The position numbers were made by a program, and so were the translations under genes. From Flavobacteriaceae bacterium (GTDB taxonomy: Bacteria > Bacteroidota > Bacteroidia > Flavobacteriales > Flavobacteriaceae): 64,000 bases of DNA. This document shows positions 32,950 through 42,783 of this stretch, piece by piece. Within the stretch, counting starts at the first letter, position 1. Each line of letters opens with the position of its first letter. Below the pieces are notes generated by a model. That model saw nothing but the letters and a program-made list of their open reading frames with translations, made no database searches and was not told the DNA's origin. The stretch spans positions 1 through 64,000 of the forward strand of contig JABABD010000032.1 in NCBI GenBank assembly GCA_014238425.1. Direction: 5' to 3'.

Positions 32950-35328
32950 ATGTTAAAACACAATCTAAAAATAGCTATTCGAGGTTTTAAGAAGTATAAA
33001 AGTAGTTTTATAATAAATATTGTAGGACTCTCAGCTGGTATGGCATGTGTACTTTTCATTTCACTTTGGGTAAGTGATGAGATTGGTGTGGACAAGTTTC
33101 ATAAGAATGAAGCACAACTATATCAGGTAATATCTAACATGACATTGAATGATGAAACAATTACATTAGTTGACAGTCCACTTCTTTTAGCAGATGCAAT
33201 CACCAAAGAATTCCCTGAAGTAGTATCAGCTACAGCTATTAATAGTGATTTTGCAACTCCTGAAGGTGTTTTTTCTTATGGTGATAATAATCAAGTAGCA
33301 AAAGGGTTATTTGCAGCAGCAAACTTCTTTGAGGTGTTCTCTTTTGACTTACTTATTGGAAACCAAAGCCAAATTCTAAAGGATAAGCACAATGTAGTAA
33401 TTTCAGAAGATTTAGCTAAAAGACTTTTTAAGACTGAAGAAAATGCCATAGGCAAGACATTAAATTGGAACTATAAATGGACAGATGGAAACGGCGAGGA
33501 AACACTCGTGGTTTCGGGCATCTTTAAAACACCTCCTGCAAATTCTACACTTCAATTTGAATATATAGTACATTCAGATTTATTGATAGATGCTGATAGA
33601 TGGGCTGGTGATTGGAGTGGACATTATGCAAAATCCTTTTTAGTTTTAAATGAGCAAGTAAATGTTTCTGATTTCAACAAAAAAATTGCAAACTATTTAA
33701 ATACTAAAAGGGAAAATAAATTTAAGTTCACAACATTTGTTCAAAAATTTTCGGATAGATATCTTAAGCAACCTTATGATAATGGTGTGCAGATTGGTGG
33801 ACGTATTGTTTATATAAGATTGTTTGTCATTATTGCGCTCTTTACATTACTCATTGCTTGTATTAATTTTATGAATCTTTCTACAGCACAAGCAAGTAGA
33901 AGAATGAAGGAAGTCGGAGTAAAAAAGGCACTTGGTGCAAATCGCAAATCATTAATCTTTCAATATTTAAGTGAAGCTACTATTTTGGTTTTATTGTCAT
34001 TGGCAGTTGCGATACTTTTAGTGGTTTTATTTCTGCCAAAGTTTAACTTAATTACTGATAAAAATATAGTGTTGAACTTTGGAGGAAATCAAATACTAGT
34101 TATTACTATTATTGTAATCGTAACAGGTTTCTTAGCAGGAAGTTATCCTGCTTTTAGGCTTTCTGCATTTAAACCTATAGAAGTTTTAAAAGGAAAAGTG
34201 CCAAGATCTATTTGGGAATTTTTTATTAGAAAAGGACTTGTTGTTTTTCAATTTACAATTTCAATCATTTTTATTATTGGCATTTTGGTTATTAATAAAC
34301 AAATTGATTACATGCAAACTAAAAACCTTGGTTACCATAAGGAGAATGTAATTCGCTTTGAAATTGGCAGTAATAATGAAAAATCAGAAACCTTGCTTTC
34401 TGAATTAAAAAGTATTCCTACTATTAAGAATATTGGCTTTATGAATGGCGATTTTTTAGATGGTAATGATAATAATAGTGGTTGGTTGTGGCCAGGGAAA
34501 GAATCTCAGGATAATATTATTTTTCAATCCCCGAGAATGGGTTATGGAGCTATAGAGACTCTAGGAATGGAATTAGTTGCTGGGCGTACATTTTCAAAAG
34601 AATTTAATGACGATTATAATAAAATTATAGTTAATGAATCAGCATTAAAATTTACAGGCCTACAAAATCCTATTGGTAAGATAATTCAAAAAGGGGAAAA
34701 TAAGCAAGAAATAGTAGGCGTTGTAAAAGATTTTCAATATGGTTCGCTACATAGGGAAGTAGCACCACTTATTATAAGATTTAGACCTTATGGAAATAAC
34801 GTATTGGTTAGAATTGCTGCTGGGACGGAACGCGAGACACTTACAAAAATGGAATCAATTTTCATAAAGTTTAATCCAGGCTACTCTTTCGACTATTCTT
34901 TTTTAGATAGTGATTATAATGATTTGTACGAAGCAGAAAGTAGAGTTGCTGATCTTTCTGATTTTTTTGCGGCTTTAGCTGTTATTATTTCTTGCCTTGG
35001 GCTTTTTGGGTTGGCAACTTTTACAACTGAGCGGAAAGCAAAAGAAATCGGTATTCGCAAAATATTAGGGTCAAGTGTTTTAGGTATTGTTAAAATGCTT
35101 TCAAGTGAATTTGGAAAAATGATAGTTTTTGCCTCATTAATTGCATTTCCAATAGGGTATTGGTTGTGCTCTAATTGGCTGAATAATTTTGCATATGCTA
35201 TTGAATTAAAATGGTGGTTTTTTGGTTTAGCTGGATTTGTAACATTGTTTATTGCTATGATTACAGTAGGATGGGAATGTTATAGAGCTGCAACGGCAAA
35301 TCCAATAAATGCTCTCAAAACTGAGTAA
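32950..35328 (+). CDS. MacB/FtsX-like ABC permease 2 of 6
   Basis: This 792-residue paralogue follows permease 1 after 12 bases. It keeps the same layout, with the N-terminal start KIAIRGFKKYKSSFIINIVG, a middle coupling motif RRMKEVGVKKALGANRKS, and the C-terminal ISCLGLFGLATFTTERKAKE with EIGIRKILGSS and a terminal NPINALKTE. The periplasmic domains differ strongly from those of permease 1 while the cytoplasmic coupling helices are conserved, as expected if the paralogues differ in substrate or partner but share a motor. Confidence 0.89.
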   Translation: MLKHNLKIAIRGFKKYKSSFIINIVGLSAGMACVLFISLWVSDEIGVDKFHKNEAQLYQVISNMTLNDETITLVDSPLLLADAITKEFPEVVSATAINSDFATPEGVFSYGDNNQVAKGLFAAANFFEVFSFDLLIGNQSQILKDKHNVVISEDLAKRLFKTEENAIGKTLNWNYKWTDGNGEETLVVSGIFKTPPANSTLQFEYIVHSDLLIDADRWAGDWSGHYAKSFLVLNEQVNVSDFNKKIANYLNTKRENKFKFTTFVQKFSDRYLKQPYDNGVQIGGRIVYIRLFVIIALFTLLIACINFMNLSTAQASRRMKEVGVKKALGANRKSLIFQYLSEATILVLLSLAVAILLVVLFLPKFNLITDKNIVLNFGGNQILVITIIVIVTGFLAGSYPAFRLSAFKPIEVLKGKVPRSIWEFFIRKGLVVFQFTISIIFIIGILVINKQIDYMQTKNLGYHKENVIRFEIGSNNEKSETLLSELKSIPTIKNIGFMNGDFLDGNDNNSGWLWPGKESQDNIIFQSPRMGYGAIETLGMELVAGRTFSKEFNDDYNKIIVNESALKFTGLQNPIGKIIQKGENKQEIVGVVKDFQYGSLHREVAPLIIRFRPYGNNVLVRIAAGTERETLTKMESIFIKFNPGYSFDYSFLDSDYNDLYEAESRVADLSDFFAALAVIISCLGLFGLATFTTERKAKEIGIRKILGSSVLGIVKMLSSEFGKMIVFASLIAFPIGYWLCSNWLNNFAYAIELKWWFFGLAGFVTLFIAMITVGWECYRAATANPINALKTE

Positions 35329-35349
35329 ATCAATTAAAATCGAATGGTT

Positions 35350-37791
35350 ATGATTAAGAATTATTTCAAAATAGCTTGGAGGAACCTTTGGAAACATAAA
35401 CTGTTTTCAATCATAAACATAATCAGTTTAGCAATTGGGTTTAGTGCTTCATTTGTGATTGGACTTATGGTTTATTACGACTTAACGTTTGATAAATTTC
35501 ATCCCGATAGCGAGCTTATTTATAGAGTAACTACTACTAGTACTTCTAATGATTCGGAAAGCAGTAATCCTGGAATTCCTATGCCATATATTATTGAGAC
35601 AAGAAATAATATTAGTGGTGTGGATGTTGCAAGTGGAATTCATGTTGCTGATTTTTTAAAAGTGGAAGATAACTTGAATAAAAAAGTTTTCAAAAACCCA
35701 AAATATGTGGTTTTCACTAACCCTGAGTACTTCAAAATATTTAACTATAATTGGCTAGCTGGTTCGCCGGAAATGGCCTTGAATGCCCCAAATGAATTAG
35801 TACTAACTAAAAATAGGGCAAAGAAATACTTCCCGACATTATCGCCAAGTGAAATTATAGGAAAAACGTTAACCTATAACGATTCTATACAAACCACAAT
35901 TAAGGGAGTTGTAGCAAATTTCGAAGAACGTACTGACTTAATTTTTGAAGAGTTTCTATCAATTGGAACCTCAAAAAAAACGAATCAAGGAAGCTATATT
36001 TTAGATCCTCAATGGGATAACACAAACTCTGGAAGCCAGTTGTTTGTTAAAGTCTCTAGCCCTTTAGTAAAGTCATCAATAACAGAACAATTGAATACCT
36101 TGGAGGTTGAACATAGGTCTGATTGGGAAAAAAAATACAATCGAAGCAAGATCTTTAACCTCCAGCCACTTAGTGATTTACATTTTAATGTTGAATTAGG
36201 CATTTTTGATTTTAGTGCTCAACCAGCAGATAAATCGGTAATGAGGGGACTTGGTTTAATAGCCTTGTTTTTGCTCTTATTGGGAGTCATTAATTTTATA
36301 AATCTAAATACAGCACAAGCCAACCAACGTGCTAAAGAAATAGGTATTAGGAAAACTTTGGGCAGTTCAAAAAAGCAGCTCATTTTTCAGTTTATGGGTG
36401 AAACTTTTCTGCTCACTTTAGCATCTGCTATAATTTCTGTTATACTAGCATATTGGTTACTTCAGGTATTTTCAGATTTTACGCCAAGTGGTTTGAGTTT
36501 TTCACTTTTTAAAACCCCTCTTATATTAGGTTTCGCAATAATTCTTATCGCTTTGGTAACATTTTTATCTGGAATTTATCCAGCACTAGTACTAACAAAA
36601 TATAAACCTGTTTCGGTATTGAAAAATCAAGTTGTCAATCAAACTGGGAAACCAGCATTAAGACGCTTTTTAACAGTATTTCAGTTTTCAATCGCTCAAG
36701 TATTTATTATTTCAACAATTTTGGTTGGCAAGCAAATTCATTTTATGATGAATAAAGATATGGGTTTTAAAACTGATGCTATTGCTTATGTTTATACACC
36801 TTGGTATAATAATACAGAAGAAAAGCAATTGAGATTTGAGCAAGAACTTAAAAAATATCCAGAAATATCTAAACTTGCTAGAGGAGGTAATACTCCTGCA
36901 TCATTTAGTACTAGTACTAGTTCTGTGACATATATAAATGACGATGGAATTGAGATTCAAACAGGTTTGCAGTTGATAAGAGGAACTAAAGATTACATTG
37001 ATCTTTATGGTATCGAACTATTAGCTGGAAGAACTACATTAAATGATACTGTTCATGAGCTTGTTATCAATGAGACCTATCTTAATATTCTCGGTTTTAA
37101 AGAGCCTCAAGATGCTATTGGAAAGCAAATAAAAAGAAGTGATGATTTGTATCCAATAGTTGGCGTTGTAAAAGATTTTAATCAGCGTTCTTTAAAAGAC
37201 CCTATTAAACCGCTTGCTTTAGTTGGGAATTGGGGAGGAAGATCGTTTAGAGTGATGCATTTTACTATGGCAAATAATGAACAAATTAGTATGTCAAATA
37301 CGATTTCCAAAATCGAAACCGCTTTTAAATCAATTTATCCTGATTCAAGTTTTAAAGTGAGTTTTATGGATGATACTGTTGAAAAGTTTTACAATCAAGA
37401 ACAAAGTTTGTCTAAGTTACTTAGTTGGGCGATGGGATTATCAGTCCTAATTAGTTGTTTAGGATTACTTGGTCTTGTTATTTTCACTACAGAGCGTAGA
37501 ACAAAAGAAATTGGAATACGCAAAATTTTAGGAGCTTCTTTAAAACAACTTAATATTTTGTTATGCAAGGAATTTTTAATTCTTGTTGGGCTAGCATTCA
37601 TTATTGCTACACCTTTTGCATATTGGGGACTAAGTAGCTGGCTAAAAGATTTTGCATTTAAAACAAATTTAAGTTGGTGGATATTTTTATTAAGTGGTTT
37701 AGGAATGGTTTTAATAGCAGTCATTATTATGAGTGCAAGAACAATATCAACTGCAATGAAGAATCCTGTGAACTCATTACGATCTGAGTAA
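35350..37791 (+). CDS. MacB/FtsX-like ABC permease 3 of 6
   Basis: The protein has about 813 residues. I use the ATG at 35350 (MIKNYFKIAWRNLWKHKLFS) because it aligns with the other paralogues; an ATG two codons earlier is also possible. Coupling motifs are RAKEIGIRKTLGSSKKQ in the middle and RRTKEIGIRKILGASLKQ near the end, which reads NPVNSLRSE. It is the last permease of the first transcription block: a 168-base gap with paired activator sites and a sigma-54 promoter follows. Confidence 0.89.
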   Translation: MIKNYFKIAWRNLWKHKLFSIINIISLAIGFSASFVIGLMVYYDLTFDKFHPDSELIYRVTTTSTSNDSESSNPGIPMPYIIETRNNISGVDVASGIHVADFLKVEDNLNKKVFKNPKYVVFTNPEYFKIFNYNWLAGSPEMALNAPNELVLTKNRAKKYFPTLSPSEIIGKTLTYNDSIQTTIKGVVANFEERTDLIFEEFLSIGTSKKTNQGSYILDPQWDNTNSGSQLFVKVSSPLVKSSITEQLNTLEVEHRSDWEKKYNRSKIFNLQPLSDLHFNVELGIFDFSAQPADKSVMRGLGLIALFLLLLGVINFINLNTAQANQRAKEIGIRKTLGSSKKQLIFQFMGETFLLTLASAIISVILAYWLLQVFSDFTPSGLSFSLFKTPLILGFAIILIALVTFLSGIYPALVLTKYKPVSVLKNQVVNQTGKPALRRFLTVFQFSIAQVFIISTILVGKQIHFMMNKDMGFKTDAIAYVYTPWYNNTEEKQLRFEQELKKYPEISKLARGGNTPASFSTSTSSVTYINDDGIEIQTGLQLIRGTKDYIDLYGIELLAGRTTLNDTVHELVINETYLNILGFKEPQDAIGKQIKRSDDLYPIVGVVKDFNQRSLKDPIKPLALVGNWGGRSFRVMHFTMANNEQISMSNTISKIETAFKSIYPDSSFKVSFMDDTVEKFYNQEQSLSKLLSWAMGLSVLISCLGLLGLVIFTTERRTKEIGIRKILGASLKQLNILLCKEFLILVGLAFIIATPFAYWGLSSWLKDFAFKTNLSWWIFLLSGLGMVLIAVIIMSARTISTAMKNPVNSLRSE

Positions 37792-37807
37792 ATCATTTAT
37801 TTTTTGG

Positions 37808-37847
37808 GTGTTCGATTACGAACAAGAAGTGTATCAAAATCGAACAC
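37808..37847. promoter_or_regulatory. Paired upstream activator sites for promoter 2
   Basis: GTGTATCAAAATCGAACAC (37829-37847) is one base different from the site at 28333. A weaker partner, GTGTTCGATTACGAACAAG (37808-37826) with TGTTCG/CGAACA arms, lies 21 bases before it. Spacing to the -24 element is 63 bases, the same as at promoter 1. Confidence 0.7.
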
Positions 37848-37899
37848 CTTCAGTTTTTAAACTAAACATAACTTATTGATATTTAGATATTTAAATACT

Positions 37900-37914
37900 T
37901 GGCACTATCTTGTC
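37900..37914 (+). promoter_or_regulatory. Sigma-54 promoter 2 (-24/-12), inside the efflux array
   Basis: TGGCACTATCTTGTC matches the -24 box TGGCAC fully and the -12 box as TTGT, with correct 10-base spacing. It is 60 bases before permease 4, so the second half of the array can be transcribed on its own. Confidence 0.75.
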
Positions 37915-37959
37915 TATATAATCTCTATAGATGTTTAATTCAATCAAAAGCAGACAATC

Positions 37960-40314
37960 ATGATCTTAAATTATATAAAAATAGCATTCCGAAGTTTAAG
38001 AAAAAATAAGGGGTATAGTTTTTTAAACATTTTTGGCTTAGCCATAGGCATTACATGCGCTAGTTTAATCTTTCTTTGGGTAGAAGATGAAATGAGTTTC
38101 AATACATCTTTTGAAAACCAAGATCAGGTTTATTATGTGCCTACAAATCAGCAATACGAAGGAGAATGGCGTACATTTTACTCTACACCAGGACCTTTAG
38201 CTCAAGCTATGAAAGATGAAATTCCAGGCGTCGTTAGAGCAACGCGCTCTAGCAGTGAAGAACGTTTGTTTACGGTAGGAGAAAATGCCATAAATAGAAG
38301 AGGGAGGTATGCCGATGCCGATTTCCTTAAAATCTTTAGCTTGAAATTTATTGAAGGAAATATTGAAGAAGCTTTTAAAAATCCTGAAGCCATAGTGCTT
38401 ACAAAAGAGATTGCTGAACAACTTTTTGGAGAAAATGAAAAAGCGCTTGGAAAAGTAGTAAAAATGAGTAATAGAGATAACTACCTCGTTACCGGCGTTA
38501 TTGAAAACCTTCCGAATAATGTGTCATTTCCTTTTGATTGGGTTGCACCGTTTGAACGCTATAGAGATGGCGCAGAATGGATGACTGAATACGGAAATAA
38601 CTTCTCAGACACCTTTGTGAAATTATCAGGAGAAGCAAATTTCGAAACTGTTGATGCCCGTGTTCGTCAATTGATTCAAGAAAAAAGCGGTAGTGATGGT
38701 GGTGATTATGCTTTTTTGCATACTATCAAAAATTGGCATTTGAAGTCAAAATTTGAAGGAGGAAAAGTAATAGGAGGTAGGATAGCCTATGTACGATTAT
38801 TTTCAATTATTGCTTTGATTATTTTATTGATTGCTTGTATTAATTTTATGAACCTTTCTACATCACGAAGTGAAAAACGCGCAAATGAAGTTGGTGTGCG
38901 AAAAGCTATGGGTTCTAATCGTTCACGTTTAATGATTCAGTTTGTTGCCGAAGCATTAATGATGGCGTTTATTGCTTCAATAGTTAGTGTTTTATTATTG
39001 CTTTTATTATTGCCACAATTCAATTTATTAATAGAGAAAGAGTTAGTCTTAGGTTTAACTAATCCGCTTCATATTCTAGTTTTATTGAGTATAACTCTTG
39101 TTTGTGGGGTGTTTGCTGGCCTGTATCCAGCTTTTTATTTGTCCTCTTTTAAGCCTGTTGAGGTTCTAAAAGGAATAAAAGTTACTAGCGGTTCTGCGTC
39201 ATTTATTCGTAAAGGACTTGTGATTGGTCAATTTACCGTTTCGATAGTTTTTATTATCAGCACCATATTGGTATATCAGCAAATCCAACATGTAAAGAAT
39301 AGAGATCTTGGTTTAGATAAAGACCAATTAATTACAATGCGTACTAATCGTGAAATGGTTAATAAGTATACAGTTATAAAACAAGACTTAATAAATACTG
39401 GAGCAGTAAAAAATATAGCGCTAAGTAATTCGCAATTATTATCTGGTGGAAATAACGGATCTGGTTTAGAATGGCTAGGTGGGACCAATACTGAAGATGT
39501 ATTAATTTCATTTAGGTATGTGAGTTCAGATTTTTTAGAAACTACTGGAATGGAATTAATTGAAGGTCGTGGGTTTAGTGAAAGCATTGCTAAAGACAGT
39601 ACAAGCACATTAATCACAGAGTCTTTTGCCAAACTAATGGGCGAAGGTAGTGCTATTGGTAAACAAATAACTAGAGAAACAAATTATACAGTAATAGGCG
39701 TTGTGAAAGATTTTCTGTATGGAGATATGTACGGTACAAGCGACCCTGTGATGTTTTTTAATTATCATAATTATGCCAGATATTTATATATAAAAACAAA
39801 TTCAGAAGTTGCTGCTAGTGATGCTCTTTCACAAATTGAAACAGTAATGAAAAAGAATAATCCAGCTTTTCCATTTGAATATACATTTGTTGATAAGCAA
39901 TTTGATGCACGTTTTAAAAACGAACAATTGGTTGGGAAACTTTCTCAAATATTTGCACTATTAGCTATTTTGATTTCTTGTCTAGGGCTTTTTGGACTAT
40001 CTGCTTATACTGCAGAACAACGCAGAAAGGAAATAGGTGTGCGTAAAGTGTTAGGTGCTAGTGTTACGAGTATTGTGAAATTGTTATCCAAAGATTTTTT
40101 AAAACTGGTACTTATTTCAATTGCCATAGCAGTTCCAATTGCTTGGTTAACAATGAGTGACTGGCTTCAAGACTTTGCCTATCGCATTGAGATTAATTGG
40201 TGGATTTTTATAATCGCAGGATTTGTTGCGATACTTATAGCGTTGGCTACGGTTAGTTTTCAAGCCATTAAATCGGCAATAGCGAACCCTGTAGATAGTT
40301 TAAAAACAGAATAA
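37960..40314 (+). CDS. MacB/FtsX-like ABC permease 4 of 6
   Basis: This 784-residue paralogue starts MILNYIKIAFRSLRKNKGYS and has the doubled FtsX layout: first helix, periplasmic domain, central helices with KRANEVGVRKAMGSNRSR, second periplasmic domain, and C-terminal helices with ISCLGLFGLSAYTAEQRRKE, EIGVRKVLGAS and a terminal NPVDSLKTE. It is the first gene after sigma-54 promoter 2. The C-terminal helices resemble those of permease 5 most closely, suggesting a local duplication. Confidence 0.9.
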   Translation: MILNYIKIAFRSLRKNKGYSFLNIFGLAIGITCASLIFLWVEDEMSFNTSFENQDQVYYVPTNQQYEGEWRTFYSTPGPLAQAMKDEIPGVVRATRSSSEERLFTVGENAINRRGRYADADFLKIFSLKFIEGNIEEAFKNPEAIVLTKEIAEQLFGENEKALGKVVKMSNRDNYLVTGVIENLPNNVSFPFDWVAPFERYRDGAEWMTEYGNNFSDTFVKLSGEANFETVDARVRQLIQEKSGSDGGDYAFLHTIKNWHLKSKFEGGKVIGGRIAYVRLFSIIALIILLIACINFMNLSTSRSEKRANEVGVRKAMGSNRSRLMIQFVAEALMMAFIASIVSVLLLLLLLPQFNLLIEKELVLGLTNPLHILVLLSITLVCGVFAGLYPAFYLSSFKPVEVLKGIKVTSGSASFIRKGLVIGQFTVSIVFIISTILVYQQIQHVKNRDLGLDKDQLITMRTNREMVNKYTVIKQDLINTGAVKNIALSNSQLLSGGNNGSGLEWLGGTNTEDVLISFRYVSSDFLETTGMELIEGRGFSESIAKDSTSTLITESFAKLMGEGSAIGKQITRETNYTVIGVVKDFLYGDMYGTSDPVMFFNYHNYARYLYIKTNSEVAASDALSQIETVMKKNNPAFPFEYTFVDKQFDARFKNEQLVGKLSQIFALLAILISCLGLFGLSAYTAEQRRKEIGVRKVLGASVTSIVKLLSKDFLKLVLISIAIAVPIAWLTMSDWLQDFAYRIEINWWIFIIAGFVAILIALATVSFQAIKSAIANPVDSLKTE

Positions 40315-40339
40315 ATCAATCAATCAAAAACAAACAATC

Positions 40340-42772
40340 ATGATCAGGAATTATTTTAAAATAGCATGGAGGAATCTTATAAAGAACAAAGGCTTTACTG
40401 CGATTAATATTGTTGGTCTATCATTAGGCATTGGTTGCTTTGTCCTTATTGCCATGTTTGTAACAGATGAATTAAGTTATGATCAATATAATGAACATGC
40501 CGATCGTATATACAGAATAAATTCTGATATAAGTTTTGGAGGTACAGATATGTCTATGGCTGTGAGCTCAGATCCCATGGGCGAAACCCTCGAGAATGAT
40601 TATCCCGAAGTAGAACAGTATGTAAGGCTCTATAATTCAATGGGGCCAAAATTGATTAAAAAGGGTAGTGAATTCATAAGTGAATCAGCTGTGACGCATG
40701 CAGACTCTACATTGTTTGATGTGTTTACGCTCCCAGCAATAGTTGGCAATACTAAAATGGCACTTAACGAGCCAAATACTGTTGTTATCACAGAAACTGC
40801 AGCAAAACGATATTTCGGTACAGTAAATAATGCTATGGGACAAATGCTGGAAACCGATGAAAAAGACCAAACATTGTATGAAGTTACAGCTGTTATTGAA
40901 GACGTACCTAAAAACTCTCACTTTAATTTCGATTTCTTCTTTTCAATGGATAATGTCGATTATACTTTTGGAAATTATTTAAGTCATAATTTTTATACCT
41001 ACATACTATTAAAAGAAGGAACAGACTATAAAGCGTTTAATAAGAATTTCGAGACAGTCATAGATAAGCATATTCTACCTCAAGTTGCTCAATTCATCCA
41101 GATCGACAATATGGAGGAATTTAAGGCTAGTGGTAATAAATTGGAATATTCTTTAATGCCTCTTACAGATATCCATTTGCACTCTGCAAGAAATCCCGAA
41201 TTAAGTGCAAATGGCAACATACAATATGTTTATATTTTTTCTGCAGCAGCATTATTTATCTTATTAATTGCGTGTATAAATTTCATGAATCTTACAACGG
41301 CACGATCTTCGGGTAGGGCAAAAGAAGTTGGAATTCGAAAAGTTTTGGGCACAGAAAAAAAATCTCTTATTGGTCAGTTCTTGACAGAATCTACTTTAAT
41401 TGCCGTTTTAGCGCTCATAATGGGTTTGTTACTTGTTTGGCTTTCAATTGGATGGTTCAATGGTATTTCAGGAAAAGATATGCATATAGCTTCTTTGTTG
41501 AGCCCGAAATTTCTAATTTTTATTGCCTTATTACCTTTTGTAGTAGGGACGCTAGCAGGTATATATCCAGCTTTTTTTCTATCTTCTTTTAAACCTATTA
41601 CTGTACTAAAAGGGAAAATGTCATCTGGACATAAGAAGAATAAATTAAGGAATTTTTTGGTTGTTTTTCAATTTGCCACATCCATCATATTAATAGTGGG
41701 CACCATTGTAATTTACAAGCAATTGGATCATATTCAAACTTCAAATTTAGGTTTTGATAAAGATCAGGTTTTGGTAGTTGATAATTCTGGATTGACGCGT
41801 GAAACGAGGCAGTCCCTAAAATCTGAAATCGAGCAATTGGCTGAAGTGAAATCAGCATCTTTTGCAGGATATATGCCTGTGTCTGGTTCATCACGTTCTG
41901 ATACGACGTTTTCTACCGAATCAGTTATGACCAATTCCAATGGATTTAATATGCAACATTGGAGGGTGGATTATGACTATGTGAGTACGATAGGAATGGA
42001 AATGAAAGATGGACGCGATTTCTCTCGCGATTTCGGGTCAGATTCAACAGCGATTGTCATAAATGAAACGGCAGTTAAATTATCGGGTTTTAAAAACCCC
42101 GTAGGTAAAAAAATATACACTATTGATCAGAACAATGACGTCATAGAATATACCATTATTGGGGTAGTTAAAAATTTCAACTATGAGTCTTTAAGGCAAA
42201 ATGTGGGAGCTTTAAGTTTTAGGTTAGGCAATAATAGCTGGAAAACTGCTTACCGGTTCAGTACGGCTGATGTTAGCGGCTTAGTAGGCCTTATCAATGA
42301 AAAATATAATGCAGTAGGTCCGGGAATGCCTTTCAAGTATGAGTTCTTGGACGACTCTTTTGATAATATGTATCGTCAGGAAAGACGTGTAGGTACCGTT
42401 GCTTTAGCTTTTGCACTATTAGCTATAATAATAGCATGTTTAGGGTTATTTGGATTAGCAACTTACATCGCAGAACAACGAACCAAGGAAATTGGAATCC
42501 GCAAAGTTTTAGGGGCATCCGTAGGAAATATTGTTAGAATGCTATCCACAGATTTTGTGAAGTTAGTAATGCTAGCCTTTATTATTGCCACACCTATAGC
42601 ATGGTGGTTTATGAATAGGTGGTTACAGGATTTTGCGTTCAGAATAGATCTTAACTGGTGGATTTTTGCCGTAACAGGATTTGTGGCCTTGGTCATTGCA
42701 CTTATAACTCTGAGCTTTCAGGCCATAAAGGCAGCCATAGCCAATCCAGTAGATAGTTTGAAAACCGAATAA
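40340..42772 (+). CDS. MacB/FtsX-like ABC permease 5 of 6
   Basis: This 810-residue paralogue starts MIRNYFKIAWRNLIKNKGFT. The central motif is RAKEVGIRKVLGTEKKS, and the C-terminal part has CLGLFGLATYIAEQRTKE, EIGIRKVLGAS and SFQAIKAAIANPVDSLKTE, almost the same ending as permease 4. It lies 25 bases after permease 4 and 11 before permease 6. All key coupling residues are present, so it should be functional. Confidence 0.9.
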   Translation: MIRNYFKIAWRNLIKNKGFTAINIVGLSLGIGCFVLIAMFVTDELSYDQYNEHADRIYRINSDISFGGTDMSMAVSSDPMGETLENDYPEVEQYVRLYNSMGPKLIKKGSEFISESAVTHADSTLFDVFTLPAIVGNTKMALNEPNTVVITETAAKRYFGTVNNAMGQMLETDEKDQTLYEVTAVIEDVPKNSHFNFDFFFSMDNVDYTFGNYLSHNFYTYILLKEGTDYKAFNKNFETVIDKHILPQVAQFIQIDNMEEFKASGNKLEYSLMPLTDIHLHSARNPELSANGNIQYVYIFSAAALFILLIACINFMNLTTARSSGRAKEVGIRKVLGTEKKSLIGQFLTESTLIAVLALIMGLLLVWLSIGWFNGISGKDMHIASLLSPKFLIFIALLPFVVGTLAGIYPAFFLSSFKPITVLKGKMSSGHKKNKLRNFLVVFQFATSIILIVGTIVIYKQLDHIQTSNLGFDKDQVLVVDNSGLTRETRQSLKSEIEQLAEVKSASFAGYMPVSGSSRSDTTFSTESVMTNSNGFNMQHWRVDYDYVSTIGMEMKDGRDFSRDFGSDSTAIVINETAVKLSGFKNPVGKKIYTIDQNNDVIEYTIIGVVKNFNYESLRQNVGALSFRLGNNSWKTAYRFSTADVSGLVGLINEKYNAVGPGMPFKYEFLDDSFDNMYRQERRVGTVALAFALLAIIIACLGLFGLATYIAEQRTKEIGIRKVLGASVGNIVRMLSTDFVKLVMLAFIIATPIAWWFMNRWLQDFAFRIDLNWWIFAVTGFVALVIALITLSFQAIKAAIANPVDSLKTE

Positions 42773-42783
42773 ACACAATTGTT

